DNA of 64,000 nucleotides from Bombyx mori (Eukaryota > Arthropoda > Insecta > Lepidoptera > Bombycidae). This document shows positions 34,610 through 45,784 of this stretch, piece by piece. A program made the position numbers and the translations under genes. The stretch lies in contig NC_085127.1 of assembly GCF_030269925.1 (NCBI RefSeq), positions 7,757,501 to 7,821,500 on the forward strand, read 5' to 3'. How positions within the stretch are numbered: position 1 is the stretch's first letter; each line of letters starts with the position of its first letter. Under the pieces are notes generated by a model. The model searched no databases, was not told the origin of the DNA, and was given only the letters and a program-made list of their open reading frames with translations.

Positions 34610-35065
34610 GAGAGAGTTGAGGTCCTTAGAGGTTACAAGTCAGGGAGACCCATGAAGACGATGCATAATGTGCATGTACATGCGTCTCGCAAAAGAGTAA
34701 CAGGGTGACGAATTACCCCATTCCCTGACCCACGCTGATTGCGGCGCACTGGGGATTCCGGTGGTGTGGGTTGGTGACGCCGTCTAGACGGACTTCCAAT
34801 AGCTCACTGACTGCGAAGCCATAGGGTTGTGACACTGACAACCGCCAGTTCAGTGTCCCGTGGGGTTAAAGTAGTGGGAGGAATTACACTTCGTGCGAAG
34901 TTCTCTGCCTGCCCCGGTTTAGTTCTGTTTCATCTCAAGCTCAGACGCGAATTGTTGAGTAACAGAGGCTTAAAACAGTTCAACTCCACATTCCTTACCT
35001 GCCGCCGCGTAAGCGGAAGTCGTACAATTACTTCCTGTCGCAAAAGAATAAAAAAACAGCAGTAT
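34610..35065 (+). other. Unclassified GC-richer segment ending in an A run
   Basis: Distinct composition from both flanks; it ends GCAAAAGAATAAAAAAACAG, which suggests a retroposed 3' end. An 79-codon frame (34829-35068) starts MTLTTASSVSRGVKVVGG and matches no family I know. It could be an unrecognised LINE 3' UTR, a processed transcript fragment or a host exon. Left edge placed only approximately. Confidence 0.35.
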
Positions 35066-35512
35066 TAACACAGATCAATTACTTTTTTGTTATTTCTTCG
35101 ACGTGAATTAAATTATTCACACGATTTATTGTTTAATGGTTTTATAATTCGACATATTAGGAGTTTTGTAATTATTGTTTACTCGTTGTTTCTTTTTTCT
35201 AGTAATTCGTTGTATATCGTAGTTAATTTCATCCGAATCATTGTTATATTACTAATTTCCTTACAGCACTATATTATATTCGCGACAGCACAGAGAATTA
35301 TAGCCAAGGGCCTTTAATTGACTGCAATGAATTAAGATAGTCATTCTATCAATCAGGCTTTGCGTAGGCTCTTTGCGTCATACCCTATGACATTGCGCGT
35401 ATTTATCAAATTATCAATAAGGCATTTCGTCAAAGCATCAGATTATATCTGAATCGTACAAACAGCATTGATAAATATTGCAATTAAAATTGATTGATAT
35501 CGATTGATAAAA
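35066..35512. other. AT-rich spacer
   Basis: No recognised content. Confidence 0.5.
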
Positions 35513-35625
35513 TTTATTGTCCCTGTAGGCAGACGAGTATACGGCCCACCTGACGGTGAGTGTTTACCGTCGCCCATGGACTTCAGCAATGCCAGGGGCA
35601 GAGACAAGCCGCTGCTTACCGTTGT
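35513..35625 (-). mobile_element. LINE family A, 3' terminal fragment
   Basis: AACGGTAAGCAGCGGCTTGT through CTGCCTACAGGGACAATAAA on the minus strand. Confidence 0.8.
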
Positions 35626-36489
35626 CCCAGAACAATTACGCCCACACCCAGAATTCCAGATGCCTTGAAGAAATCGGACCGGGCAACGAAATAAAAGAAT
35701 CAGTGTATTTTTTTACGCCCTAACTCTTCTAAAAGAATTATAGTTGAAATGATCACAGCTTTAAGCTTAAGATACTTTAGTTAAAAAAAAAACCAAAATC
35801 AATGACCGAGTTACACTGGTCAAATATATCACTTTATATAATTGTAAATACCACGAAAATCGTGAGAACTGTTACGAAATAATTGGCGGTAAAAATAAAT
35901 GGATACAAAATTATCCACGATTAGCATAACAATAAGTTGTACAATATAACTGTGAATATAAATAGCTCAATAAAATGTAATGGTCAATACAAGGTCAACA
36001 GCTATGAGCAATTTATCTTCACAGTTTTGCTTACATTTGTCGAAAACAAAAAAAAAACGGTATTTTTATCTAATTAAAAATAAATTACAGACTCTATTGT
36101 TTTTTTTCTTTGAATAAATAACTCTTCGTTTTTTTCGTTCCTAATCAATAAACCAATGCTTTACAAACTATGTATTCTGCACTAATCAATCAAAGTGAGA
36201 CAATCATTATACAAATGACACTTCGACCACATGTCTGAAGGTTCGTAATGGTTTTCTCGTAGTAATATCTACAGTCTCTTGTTATCGGTAACAAATGTGC
36301 CGTGACCTTTTTCGCAAATCAACGCAATAAAAAAAAAAAAAAAACGAAAGTATGCAGTGTCTTGTAAATTATTAAAGTTTATATTTTTACATTATTTTTC
36401 TACGTAAATGTACTTTAGAATAGCTTTAAAATACGAATTAGTTTTTGATTGAGTCCATTATTTATATATAGCTTTTGAAATTATTGTAT
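35626..36489. other. AT-rich spacer
   Basis: No recognised content; includes an A run near 36329-36345. Confidence 0.5.
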
Positions 36490-36607
36490 TTGCGGCAGGC
36501 AGCGGCTTGGCTCTGCCCCTGACATTGCTGAAGTCCATGGGCGACGGTAACCGCTCACTATCAGGTGGGCTGTACGCTCGTCTGTCCACAAGGGCAATAA
36601 AAAAATA
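36490..36607 (+). mobile_element. LINE family A, 3' terminal fragment
   Basis: GGCAGGCAGCGGCTTGGCTC to CCACAAGGGCAATAAAAAAA, close to consensus. Confidence 0.82.
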
Positions 36608-37776
36608 ATTGTGTTTTAACTGACACAGGTAAGTAGGTATTTTTAAATCCAAAATAAGTCTCTGTTGTTGTGAATTGCAAGTGATTCGGTTACCTCGTGA
36701 CTCAATTGAAAAATGATGGTCACGAAAAAAAAAAAAGAACCGACACGAAGTTCAAAAAATGATCACGTTGTCATAAAATATTGAGTGATTGATAATAATG
36801 TAAATATTGTTTAAGCAAACTACGTATTAAGAAAGTATATTTTGATTACACGTTTAATTTGGTTCTGCTTTTATTGCTATTTGAAAGAAAAATATTCAAG
36901 GAAAATCATCCGCATAACTTATTATTTGGTTTATAAAATATATATATAAATTGTACAATACATTTTGTTATTTTATATAATAATATATTATCTAACTTGT
37001 CCCTGTACTCCCTTCCATACTAAAGTGCATGACTGATTTACAGCTAAAATATGCTCCGACTAACAAGACTTGAAGTTGAACTTACAAATTCACCATCAAA
37101 CCAAATTTAAATTATTACTGCTCGCGATTATTATTATACGTTGTTCGTTCATCCTGTAAGTTGTTACTAAATATAATGGCGTTCTATATATGCAGCGCCT
37201 TAGAATACAAAGAGAGTATATGATCTTGGATTCAGTCAAGTCCCTTTATTTGATTTGACAAAAATTTTAATCTGCGTTTATTCAATAGCGACAGTATGTT
37301 CTATCTCTAATTCAACATATTTTACAAACAGATGAATACGCGTTCATTTAATACTAAGATATGCTGGCATCACTCTCAATATCCCAATTCAATCTAACAT
37401 AGATCTATCAGTATTACCCGCACCGATTTGATTGATAGTTGCAAGGTTTCGGTTCACGACCTTTAAATTTCATCAAGGTCCTTTTTTTGTAAAATTCAGC
37501 TCACATATTCGTTTCCGAATACTGTCTCGACGAGGTCGGATGCTTGGATAGATAAGCGAGTGCGTGTTATTACTGGATTCAATTATTTTCCGGGTGCTAC
37601 AACCCTAAAACGCGGTGTAGTGATGGGAAGTCCAATGGGTAAACCACAAAAACATCCCTATTCTGGTAAGATCCAATGTAAGTGTGACCTAAAAACAAAA
37701 TTTAAAAAAAATATAAAATAACATATCAGATCTATAAATTAATAACGTCGTGTTTTAAATTTTTTATAAAGTTAAG
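36608..37776. other. AT-rich spacer
   Basis: No recognised content. Confidence 0.5.
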
Positions 37777-38205
37777 AAGTCGTCGTGGCCTAAAGTATAA
37801 GACGTCCGGTGCTTTCGTATTGAGCGATGCACCGGTGTTCGAATCCCCGGGGGTTACCAATTTTTCTAATGAAATACGTACTTTTTGTTGTTCACGATTG
37901 ACTTCCACGGTGAAGGAATAACATCGTGTAATAAAAATGAAGACCGCAAAATTTGCGTAATTACTGGTGGTAGGACCTCTTGTGAGTACACACGGGTAGG
38001 TACCACCTCCCTGCCTATTTCTGCCGTGAAGCAGTAATGCGTTTCGGTTTGAACGGTGGGGCAGCCGTTGTTACTATACTTGGGACCTTCGAACTTATAT
38101 CTCAAGGTGGGTGGCGCATTTACGTTGTAGATGTCTATGGGCTTCAGTAACCACTTAACACCAGGTGGGTTATGAGTTCGTCAGCCCATCTAAGCAATAA
38201 AAAAA
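37777..38205 (+). mobile_element. Bm1 SINE, full length, plus strand
   Basis: Complete from AAGTCGTCGTGGCCTAAAG to CATCTAAGCAATAAAAAAA. This is the clearest plus-strand copy and shows the order of parts: tRNA-like head (about 75 bases), then the TTCCTTCACC and ACGATGTTATT region (read on the other strand), the ACTGG box, a body with CGTGAAGCAGTAATGCGTTT, and a 3' tail. Its head has CCCCGGGGGTT where other copies have CCCGCAGGCGGG. Confidence 0.93.
37786..37846 (+). promoter_or_regulatory. Internal Pol III promoter of Bm1 (A and B boxes)
   Basis: A-box-like GTGGCCTAAAGTATA at the left and B-box-like GGTGTTCGAATCC (37834-37846), spaced as in a tRNA gene. GTTCGAATCC fits the B-box consensus; the A box is weaker. 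Whether this copy is transcribed cannot be seen. Confidence 0.65.
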
Positions 38206-38344
38206 TCTAATCAAACCTTCTAATCAAATCATAAATTGGATTCCTACTAATAGTTATTTGACGCCAGACTCAGGGGACCGTGGGTTTTGTTATGATCGAT
38301 TGCTACTTGCGCTATCTGAAATGTATGAACTGATCAGTTTTTTT

Positions 38345-38555
38345 TCTTTCTTTTTTTTTCCTACCTAAGCTGAGAGCCTTGAGAGGCTATTTCAGCGTAA
38401 CCTTAACTAGTAGGTGAGCTGACGGGGTTCAGACCTGACGACGTTGCTAACACGAACCCTAGCAAGAGCCGTGCTTCGCAAAATCTACCACCGGATCGGA
38501 AACGCGACCCACTGAGAAGATCCGGCGAGAAACTCAGTGGCCTGTGTCTGAGGGT
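38345..38555 (-). mobile_element. LINE family B, 3' UTR fragment
   Basis: Minus strand from CAGACACAGGCCACTGAGTT to CTCAGCTTAGGTAGG and a long interrupted A tail. Nearly identical to the UTR of the copy at 18.7 kb, so a recent sibling. The flanks CTGATCAGT and TTGATCGGT may be a worn target duplication. Confidence 0.82.
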
Positions 38556-39985
38556 TTGATCGGTGGTGACTTGAGGTTTGACTACACAAAATCATGTCGA
38601 CTAGAAAATTTCAACAATATAGTATTCTCGGTACTAACGCTTTGTGAATGATTTCATGACTCGTCTACGACAAATCACAGTGAAACATCTGTGAAAACAG
38701 TAGTAGCATTGAAACGCTGAGAAAACTCAGGGTTTGAACGTTTTCCGCCACTTGGCCAGTCTTTGACAGAACGTTGACGCGCGATGTCGCATGCACCGTA
38801 AATCGCCTACGGTATCTGTTAACTTATTTTTAAAAAATATATATACAACAAAAATGTGATATTTGAATTTTGGAACGGAACAAATGTGACTTATAGGTAC
38901 AAATGTGATTCGTGGTAGCTCTGTGATTATTTTCTGTTTTAATGTTTGGAAAAAGTTGTACTGTAAATTTTTGAATTAGAACGTTCAAAAGTTTTGGGCT
39001 ATTTGTCACGTAAGTTGGAAATTTCTTGAATATGATTTATTTTATCGATTTCTCTTACAAATAAAGTTTACTAATTATTTAAAACATTCTGATGGTTATT
39101 AGAAAAATAGTGTCATTTTCAGCTATTCGTTAAAAAACAGCACAGTTGAACAAACAATGTAACTTATTAAGTGTGTTTTATTTATCTATTTCATTATGAT
39201 TTATTTTTAATACTCTCAACGCGAAGGAACATTTAAATATTATTGTTTTTAGTTGATTTTTTGTAGAACATATTACAAGTAAGGCAAAGTGAATAATAGG
39301 TATCTATACATGAAAATAAATCAAACTTTATGCAATAAATAACTTTGGAGCCATGGAGGCTTTGCCCTTAAGACGTCATTCAAACCAGAAATTGTTTCAG
39401 GCCCCGTGTCTGAATGGCCGTGAATACCAACTTTTTCATTTACCAATCTTGACGATATGTCTATCCCAAACGTTATGGAATTTGTAATTAATAAACTGTC
39501 AAATTAGTTAATGTATTAGTTAAAAAAAATTGATGTCTATGTATTTTTTTAAGGGATTTTATGACCTGGTAACTAAGACCTTTAAGTCATATCTTATTTT
39601 AATTTATATTCTTATTTTTATGAAAAATTATAATATAGAGTGAAATGAAATGAAATGAAATGAAGATGATTAATTTGAGATGAAATTAAATGAAATGAGA
39701 TGAGATTATATGGGATGAAATATAATCTCAGTAAAATGGTGGTCATTTATTGAGATTTTTTCAGTGGACTTTTTGGAAGATCCCGAGAAGTACCGTTATT
39801 ACACATTTAAATCTGAAGAAACACTAAATAAACAAAATACAACAAATCACACAACTTCACTCCTCGCGTTCCCGCCAAAAAGTTCCATTTCTATGTATTA
39901 TAATCATCTAACGCCTTAAAAAAATTAATTAATTAATATTTAATTTTCTTATTTATATTATATATATATTATAATATTAGTATAA
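38556..39985. other. AT-rich spacer with a GAAAT-type simple repeat
   Basis: No gene. At about 39641-39723 the word GAAAT or GAGAT recurs (TGAAATGAAATGAAATGAA), an impure pentanucleotide array. Confidence 0.5.
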
Positions 39986-40424
39986 CTAGTGGTCCCGCAG
40001 TAGTCGAAATTCGACTATAATTAATTGAAATTATAAGTTCGTACACTATTATGATTCTATTTTCAAAGACTATTATACTTCTATAATCACAAATTTCGCC
40101 AAGACTACACTATAGAAAAATATTAATAAAGACAAACAATATTTAATCTATTCTCAATTTGACCACAGACGCCAAGAACAAAAGTTTGAAAATAAATAAA
40201 TAGTATGCATGCGTGTGTGCGACAAATATATGATATATAGTGTGTGTAATGTTTTTTTTATTGATTTAATGTATTTTTTAGGCATAATTTATAAAAATAT
40301 TAACATTGTGCACTTCGTCTTTATATTCTCTATAAGTGTGGAAAATTTCATACTCCTCCGTCCGCGCAATTTTCGTAAAAAGGGATACAACGTTTTTCCT
40401 TCACGTATTAATATATTTTATAGA
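39986..40424 (-). mobile_element. Helitron-type element, copy 2 of a pair
   Basis: Minus strand begins TCTATAAAATATATTAATAC after A and ends with the palindrome TAGTCGAATTTCGACTA and GCGGGACCACTAG before T. Compared with 29420-29832 it has a few small insertions (for example TTCGTACACT) and scattered substitutions. The hairpin is perfect here, one mismatch in the other copy. Confidence 0.75.
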
Positions 40425-40819
40425 TACAGTTTCTGGGTTAGAGACAACTGTAGGGGGTCAAAAATAACATATATTGCATATTCATTTGCACAGAATTCGT
40501 ATTATTACAACTGAGAACTGATATTAACAAAAATTGAAATCTCACGGTAAATTTAACCGCCAAGTAAGAAAATGAAGATTCACATAATTGCTTGACGTCA
40601 TCGCGTAAGACGAAAGTGCACGGGGGAGATAGCAAGACTCCCCATTCGATTAAAATATTTATTTCATACGTGAGCTTATTTTACTTACACAAATGGTAGT
40701 ATACATAAAATAATCCGAAATATTTCTGGCATACACTTCTCTCTACGGTATTATCTAAGTGGTACGATGGGTCTTTCTTCAAACGACATTGGCGGAGATT
40801 CCTCTCGAGTCCCCGATAA
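40425..40819. other. Spacer
   Basis: No recognised content. Confidence 0.45.
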
Positions 40820-40945
40820 GTTTTTTTTTTATTGCCATTATAGGTAGATGAGCATACGGCCCACCTGATGGTGAGTGGTTACCGTCGCCCATGGACTGCA
40901 GCAATGCCAGGGGCAGAGCCAAGCCGCTGCCTACCGCTAGTGATG
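40820..40945 (-). mobile_element. LINE family A, 3' terminal fragment
   Basis: Minus-strand tail with AGCGGTAGGCAGCGGCTTGG and an A9 end; very close to consensus. Confidence 0.82.
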
Positions 40946-41048
40946 GTGACCACTCCCCTTAGGTAAACTGTATACTCGTTTGCCTTTTAATGAACTAAAA
41001 AAACAAGAACCATTACATATGAAACAATGCTTCCTGTATTAGAATACT

Positions 41049-41131
41049 TACCCCTCCTGGCTGAGCCTTTGCTCATCCACCTGTTCTGTTAAAACTGAAA
41101 AGGCCCAGTAATTCTACAATGATAAAAAAGT
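41049..41131 (+). mobile_element. Family B-related LINE, 3' end fragment
   Basis: CCTCCTGGCTGAGCCTTTGC to GAAAAGGCCCAGTAATTC and an A-rich end. It is the plus-strand equivalent of 56958-57045, the 3' end of the B-related variant, not of the main family B. Confidence 0.65.
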
Positions 41132-42362
41132 ATTAGAATTGAACTCTAATATGAAAAACATACTCAAATTTAAAAGATGCTCAAGCCTTTTGACGCTTAT
41201 AGTGAAAGCCAAGGCTCTTGATCGGTAAGTACTAAGTAAAAAAGGGTGCGTGTACTTATGTACGCGTGTAAGAAGTTATACTTTATTTTTATTAAATTTA
41301 TTTCTTTTTTTTATTTAAATTTTAATCAATTTGAAAAAAAATCGATTAAACAACATCCTCAAACACGCATATTGGACATCCCTTTTCTTGACATCGTATA
41401 AATTCGGTAATTCTCGGTACGGTTCGGAAAGTTCACCTGCGGCTATATTCAGACTCGCCAAGTTACGTCGGTCGTATTGTAATGAGCGATTTAGTGGGCA
41501 ACTTCATTCTGTTAATTTTGTGTCCCGGTGCGCGCGCATCGTAAAATTTCACTCTCATCAATTTTTCATAACGCGCCTAAAGAAGTATAACTTCAAAAAT
41601 AAAAAGATAGTAACTATCTGAAATAATCTTAAATTTTAACATGCAAAGAGTCTCATTAATTTTTAATGTAATAACTGCTTCGAAAAGAGGGCTGCTGATT
41701 ACAGCAGCTGAAAATAGAACGGAATAATTGCATATTAATGCAATTGTTCCATTCTGTTTTATATTAATTTAAGCTTCGATAAAAGAATGGTATTAAGAAA
41801 AAGGTCAATTTTGTGATTCATCCTACTTGATTATGACGAAGGTCATTAAACTTTGATGAACCCTATATTTTATAAAACTTGTTTGGTTTTAATACCGTCT
41901 GTGGTTTATTTGTAAAAAATATACAGAATTCGAACATTAAATTAAGATAAACTAAGGTTGCTTTTGTTGGCAATTTACTTAATTGTTAAGTCATGAGTTT
42001 TTTTTTGCAATAAACAAAACATTCCTGATTAATGGTTATAATTTTTTTTTTGGTTTATTTAGATATTTATTTTAGTCTTTAAAAAATAAGATTATATTTA
42101 ATTTATTGATCAAAAGTGACGTTATTTGAAATGTTACTGATGCTTGTGTTTTAATAAAGAAATAAAGCTCACAGGTTAGAAATTGTTGAACATGTCATCA
42201 GTAGCGTTGTACATATTTATGCACAACTTAACGTGTGAAAAATATTGAAGCTACTATTACGCTTTAATCTAGCGATTTTTATCGTCTGTGTATTATTTCC
42301 ATCGCTTCGAAATCTTTAGTATTTGTGATCATAGACAACTAAGGTGGATACCAATTATATGT
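41132..42362. other. AT-rich spacer
   Basis: No recognised family. A 96-codon plus-strand frame (41331-41621, MKKNRLNNILKHAYWTSLFL at its start) has somewhat higher GC in its middle but no motif I recognise. Confidence 0.4.
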
Positions 42363-42609
42363 TTTATTTATTTATTGCTTAGATGGGTGGACGAGCTCAC
42401 AGCCCACCTGGTGTTAAGTGGTTACTGGAGCCCATGGACATCTACAACGTAAATGCGCCACCCACCTTGAGATATAAGTTCTAAGATCTCAGTATAGTTA
42501 CAACGGCTACTCCACCCTTCAAACCGAAACGCATTACTGCTTCACGGCAGAAATAGGCAGGGCGGTGGTACCTACCCGCGCGGACTCACAAGAGGTCCTA
42601 CCACCAGTA
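42363..42609 (-). mobile_element. Bm1 SINE, short 3' form
   Basis: Starts, on its own strand, at ACTGGTGGTAGGACCTCTTG. Sequence is very close to consensus, so a recent copy; yet it is headless. Confidence 0.92.
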
Positions 42610-43808
42610 AACTTTGTATATTGTATATTGTGTGAGTGTAACCTTAAGAGTACTTTTAATTATATCTACTACCTACTCGCAAAATTTTTAGAAAGTACTA
42701 CATATAAGGTAGTGAACGAACAAAGTTGCCGATTTGAGTCCCGCAGTCAGATACTGACTTTAAAGTTGTACATATTATTATTGTAATCTACAAGTCTGGA
42801 AAAACATCTTTGTGCTTTAAGAAGCTTATAAAATCATCATTCTCATGCCCTTCTCCCTGGGATCAGTGCAACATGTTGTCTCTTTCCATACTCATCTATC
42901 ACATACGATTTCTTGGCTCACTCCCCTCTTACACATATCGTATTTCACACAATCCATCCATTAATTTAAAAAAATAAGAAACTTATAAAACATGTTGAAA
43001 AATTAACAGTCTAAATAGATAAACTTATTGCCGCATTAATTATTAAAGTATGTTCATCTCGCAGTGTCAAAATTGTTGCTATTCCAAAATATTTATTTAT
43101 GAATTAAGGACGTCTCACGATACTCATAACCGAGTTTTTTTTATTAATCAATGGCAGCTTATTTGGCAGTGAAAAAACATTTTTAGGACATTCATCTCCT
43201 CAATTTAAAGTTGCCATCTAAAGCAAAAGTCGAGATTAGGTATAGGGTTCATAGAACGAAAAACTTATTTTTTACGTTCAAATAATTAGATTATCATGTT
43301 TTACCTGTTTAATGTCATCAGTTGTATCAGATGACTAAACAACAAAATATAGCCAGAACTGTAATAAAATGAAAAAAGATATTATTAACTTTAACACGGA
43401 TTTATAATTTTTGCGTGATTTGCAACAGGGCAGATAACTTATAATATGTAATAGTAAAAACAGTGCAACTTTACAAGTACAAATTAAAAATAATCAGAAG
43501 TATATATACTAAACGACGTTATTGACAATTGTATTCCATTTATTCGCTACACGGGTAATAATATTAAGCTTCGAATACTTGGGAGCGTTCATTCATTTTC
43601 TTGGAATCAGTCAAAGGATGTGGATTACTGTGTAAATGTCGGCGAGAATCAACAAGACGAGATTTCTAGCGTTTCTTCATACGTGTTTCCTGCTCTCTTG
43701 AACTCTTTTAGATACATTCAATATCGCAGTCTTGTTGTAGTTGACTTTACTATTGTAGAGCGTAAGACTAAATTTTCGACTCGGTATTTAATCATATTTT
43801 ACTAATGA
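42610..43808. other. AT-rich spacer
   Basis: No recognised content. Confidence 0.5.
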
Positions 43809-44009
43809 CTAGCGACCCGCCCTCGCTTCGCTTCGGAAACATTAAAACACACATGAAACAAAAAAAAAAAAAAAAAGTAGCCTATGTTCATCAGGGACAA
43901 TGTCGGCTTCTAATGGAAAAAGAATTTTTCAAATCGGTCCAGTAGTTTCGGAGCCTATTCGAAACAAACAAACAAACAAATCTTTCCTCTTTATAATATT
44001 AAGTATAGA
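43809..44009 (-). mobile_element. Helitron-type non-autonomous element
   Basis: Minus strand starts TCTATACTTAATATTATAAA after A, has AAATCGGTCCAGTAGTTTCG on the plus strand and ends GCGAGGGCGGGTCGCTAG. It shares its CTAG-side end, including the CTCGCTTCGCTTCGG segment, with the element at 13.3 kb but not its other end. An A run of 17 lies inside. Confidence 0.65.
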
Positions 44010-44029
44010 TATAGATGACAGATACGCGG

Positions 44030-44240
44030 TAAGCACAGTCAGATGTCAAGAACTTATGGGTTTTTGTTATGCCAGGTCCAAAGATGAGCCAGTGTCTGTT
44101 GTAAAATGCCTTCTTTCGGTCTCTCTCTCTCTCTTTCAGACCACAGATATCCACTGCTGGACCTAGGTGTCTCGCAAGCCTTGACACAATGACCGGCCTT
44201 GCGCTGCCTGTATCCGCGTCTATTTTAAACACAAACAATT
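44030..44240 (-). other. Possible LINE tail fragment with a CT run
   Basis: The minus strand can be read VSRLARHLGPAVDICGLKER, which resembles tails of lepidopteran RTE-type copies, next to a (CT)n run at 44127-44140. Too short to be sure. Confidence 0.25.
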
Positions 44241-44309
44241 TAATAATTAAATTACATGCTATTCATGTATACGCTACTTTCATTTTATTTAATCCTGTAG
44301 TTAATTAAA

Positions 44310-44545
44310 GGAAGATTTGAGTTGCTAGAGCAATTAATGGATCTTATTTGGGCCGGGCGCCGAATATTCGCACGAGATCCCCGCGATGAGTGGAGTCTGG
44401 CGGAGAGAAAATATGTGAGTGGTTACGGCAGTCCCACATACCCCGTGCTCCCCCCTCCCTCCAGGCGTGGATACGGCGGACGGTCAAAAAAATGGGGGAG
44501 ATTACCGCGGCTAGCACTGCTAATGATACTTTGGCCCTTTAGATA
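44310..44545 (+). other. GC-rich segment, possibly R1-like LINE 3' end
   Basis: Holds CAGTCCCACATACCCCGTGC followed by TCCCCC, which matches the UTR of the R1-like remnant at 20.7 kb (on that copy's own strand) with two changes. A 74-codon frame (LLEQLMDLIWAGRRIFARDP after M) covers it but is not recognised. Confidence 0.35.
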
Positions 44546-44579
44546 ATTTAGCATTATTTTTTTACGTGGTACAATTACG

Positions 44580-44672
44580 CACCTTGTATTAAGCTATTGT
44601 TGGAGCTCATAAAGATAAAAACGTGAATGTTGTAACCCATCTTGATTATGAGCTCATAGTCTTAATTGTTTA
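44580..44672 (-). mobile_element. Bm1 SINE, old fragment
   Basis: CACCTTGTATTAAGCTATTG, then GGAGCTCATAAAGAT and AACGTGAATGTTGTAACCC align block by block with the Bm1 3' body but with many changes. Confidence 0.55.
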
Positions 44673-45036
44673 TAATATTATAAAAGTAAAGTATCCCCCC
44701 TCATTTATCACAAAATCTCCAAAAATATTCGTCTGATTGACTGAGACATTAAGATTGGCACTGATTTTATTTTTATTATGTGAAAGCGGATCTTACGTCA
44801 ATCTTATATACCTACAGCACATATACATATGTAGTACACATATCAAAAATTGCCGGTGTAATGTATTGAACTGTTTGTTTAAAGATCCGATTACCGAAAT
44901 CCGAAATTCTTGATACTGAAAATAAATTGCTATTCATAAATATTTAATAACGGTACGTCTAGTACTGTACAGGGGTGTTTCAGGGGTGAATCGAAAAGCG
45001 TGATTATTTCGTTGTGGAAAAGAAAGGCCGATTGTT

Positions 45037-45205
45037 GTTCACTAGTAATTATGCAAATTTATAAATATCGTCAACTTGGTTTTTTTTAATTGAACGAATC
45101 CTAGTGGAAGTCATTTGAGTTAAGAGAACATGAGTCAAGTGCGTATTTTATTAGGAAAATGAGTATCATCTTGCGGGATTTGAACCATTTGCGGAAGCCT
45201 AGTCG
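45037..45205 (-). mobile_element. Bm1 SINE, old head-side fragment
   Basis: From CTAGTAATTATGCAAATT to TGCGTATTTTATTAGG and CTTGCGGGATTTGAACC. It begins at the central box and continues into the head, the complement of the short 3' forms. The B box is mutated. Confidence 0.6.
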
Positions 45206-45368
45206 CTTTAGTGGGGTAGAACTTATGGCTTATTTTCATTGTAGTTCTCTTTCGACTGTAATCGCTTGGCACTGGGATGACCGTCTGTTTTTTTTGCAAA
45301 CTACGTCTTAATTCTCTCACACTGATATTGATCTGAGTAACATAGTTGCACACTCTGAATTAGATGTA

Positions 45369-45401
45369 GCCACCGTCGGGTCATCGTGGCCCGATGGTGG
45401 C
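45369..45401. repeat. GC-rich inverted repeat (hairpin)
   Basis: GCCACCGTCGGG and CCCGATGGTGGC pair over 12 positions with one G-T, across the 9-base loop TCATCGTGG. Origin unknown. Confidence 0.6.
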
Positions 45402-45727
45402 ATTCCTTAGGGAGGCACGGATCGGGCCTCAGAGTTGTTATCTCTATCCGAACTTGAGCTGTACCTAACTGGCAGGGCTGATTTGTATGCTGTATAGATG
45501 ATATGGTATTTATTTATATATGAACAAATATACTTATGAATGGAGATATGATAATGACGAAAATGGGAATGATGATAATTAGGTGATGGCGTCATTTCCT
45601 GTATAGTTCACGGGGATCGGACTTTCACTCGCAGGCTTCCACTTCCGCATTCTTTTTGCTTATCCTCTTTCATCCATTTACATTCATGCTTTTTTTTTAT
45701 TTCGATACTACTTTTGCTACAGGGCGG

Positions 45728-45784
45728 GATCGATGGAGACAGTTGGTTGACGAAATCGGACGGAGTCACGATCCTCAGCAGTGA
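45728..45784 (+). pseudogene. RTE-like LINE, last 18 codons
   Basis: Plus strand reads DRWRQLVDEIGRSHDPQQ then stop, followed by a GAAC/GAGAGA-rich tail. Same C-terminus as the remnant at 14.4 kb. Confidence 0.65.

Noticed and set aside
37777..37850. A tRNA gene
   Set aside because: A- and B-box-like words are present, but it is the head of Bm1, is found in many copies and does not form a full cloverleaf.
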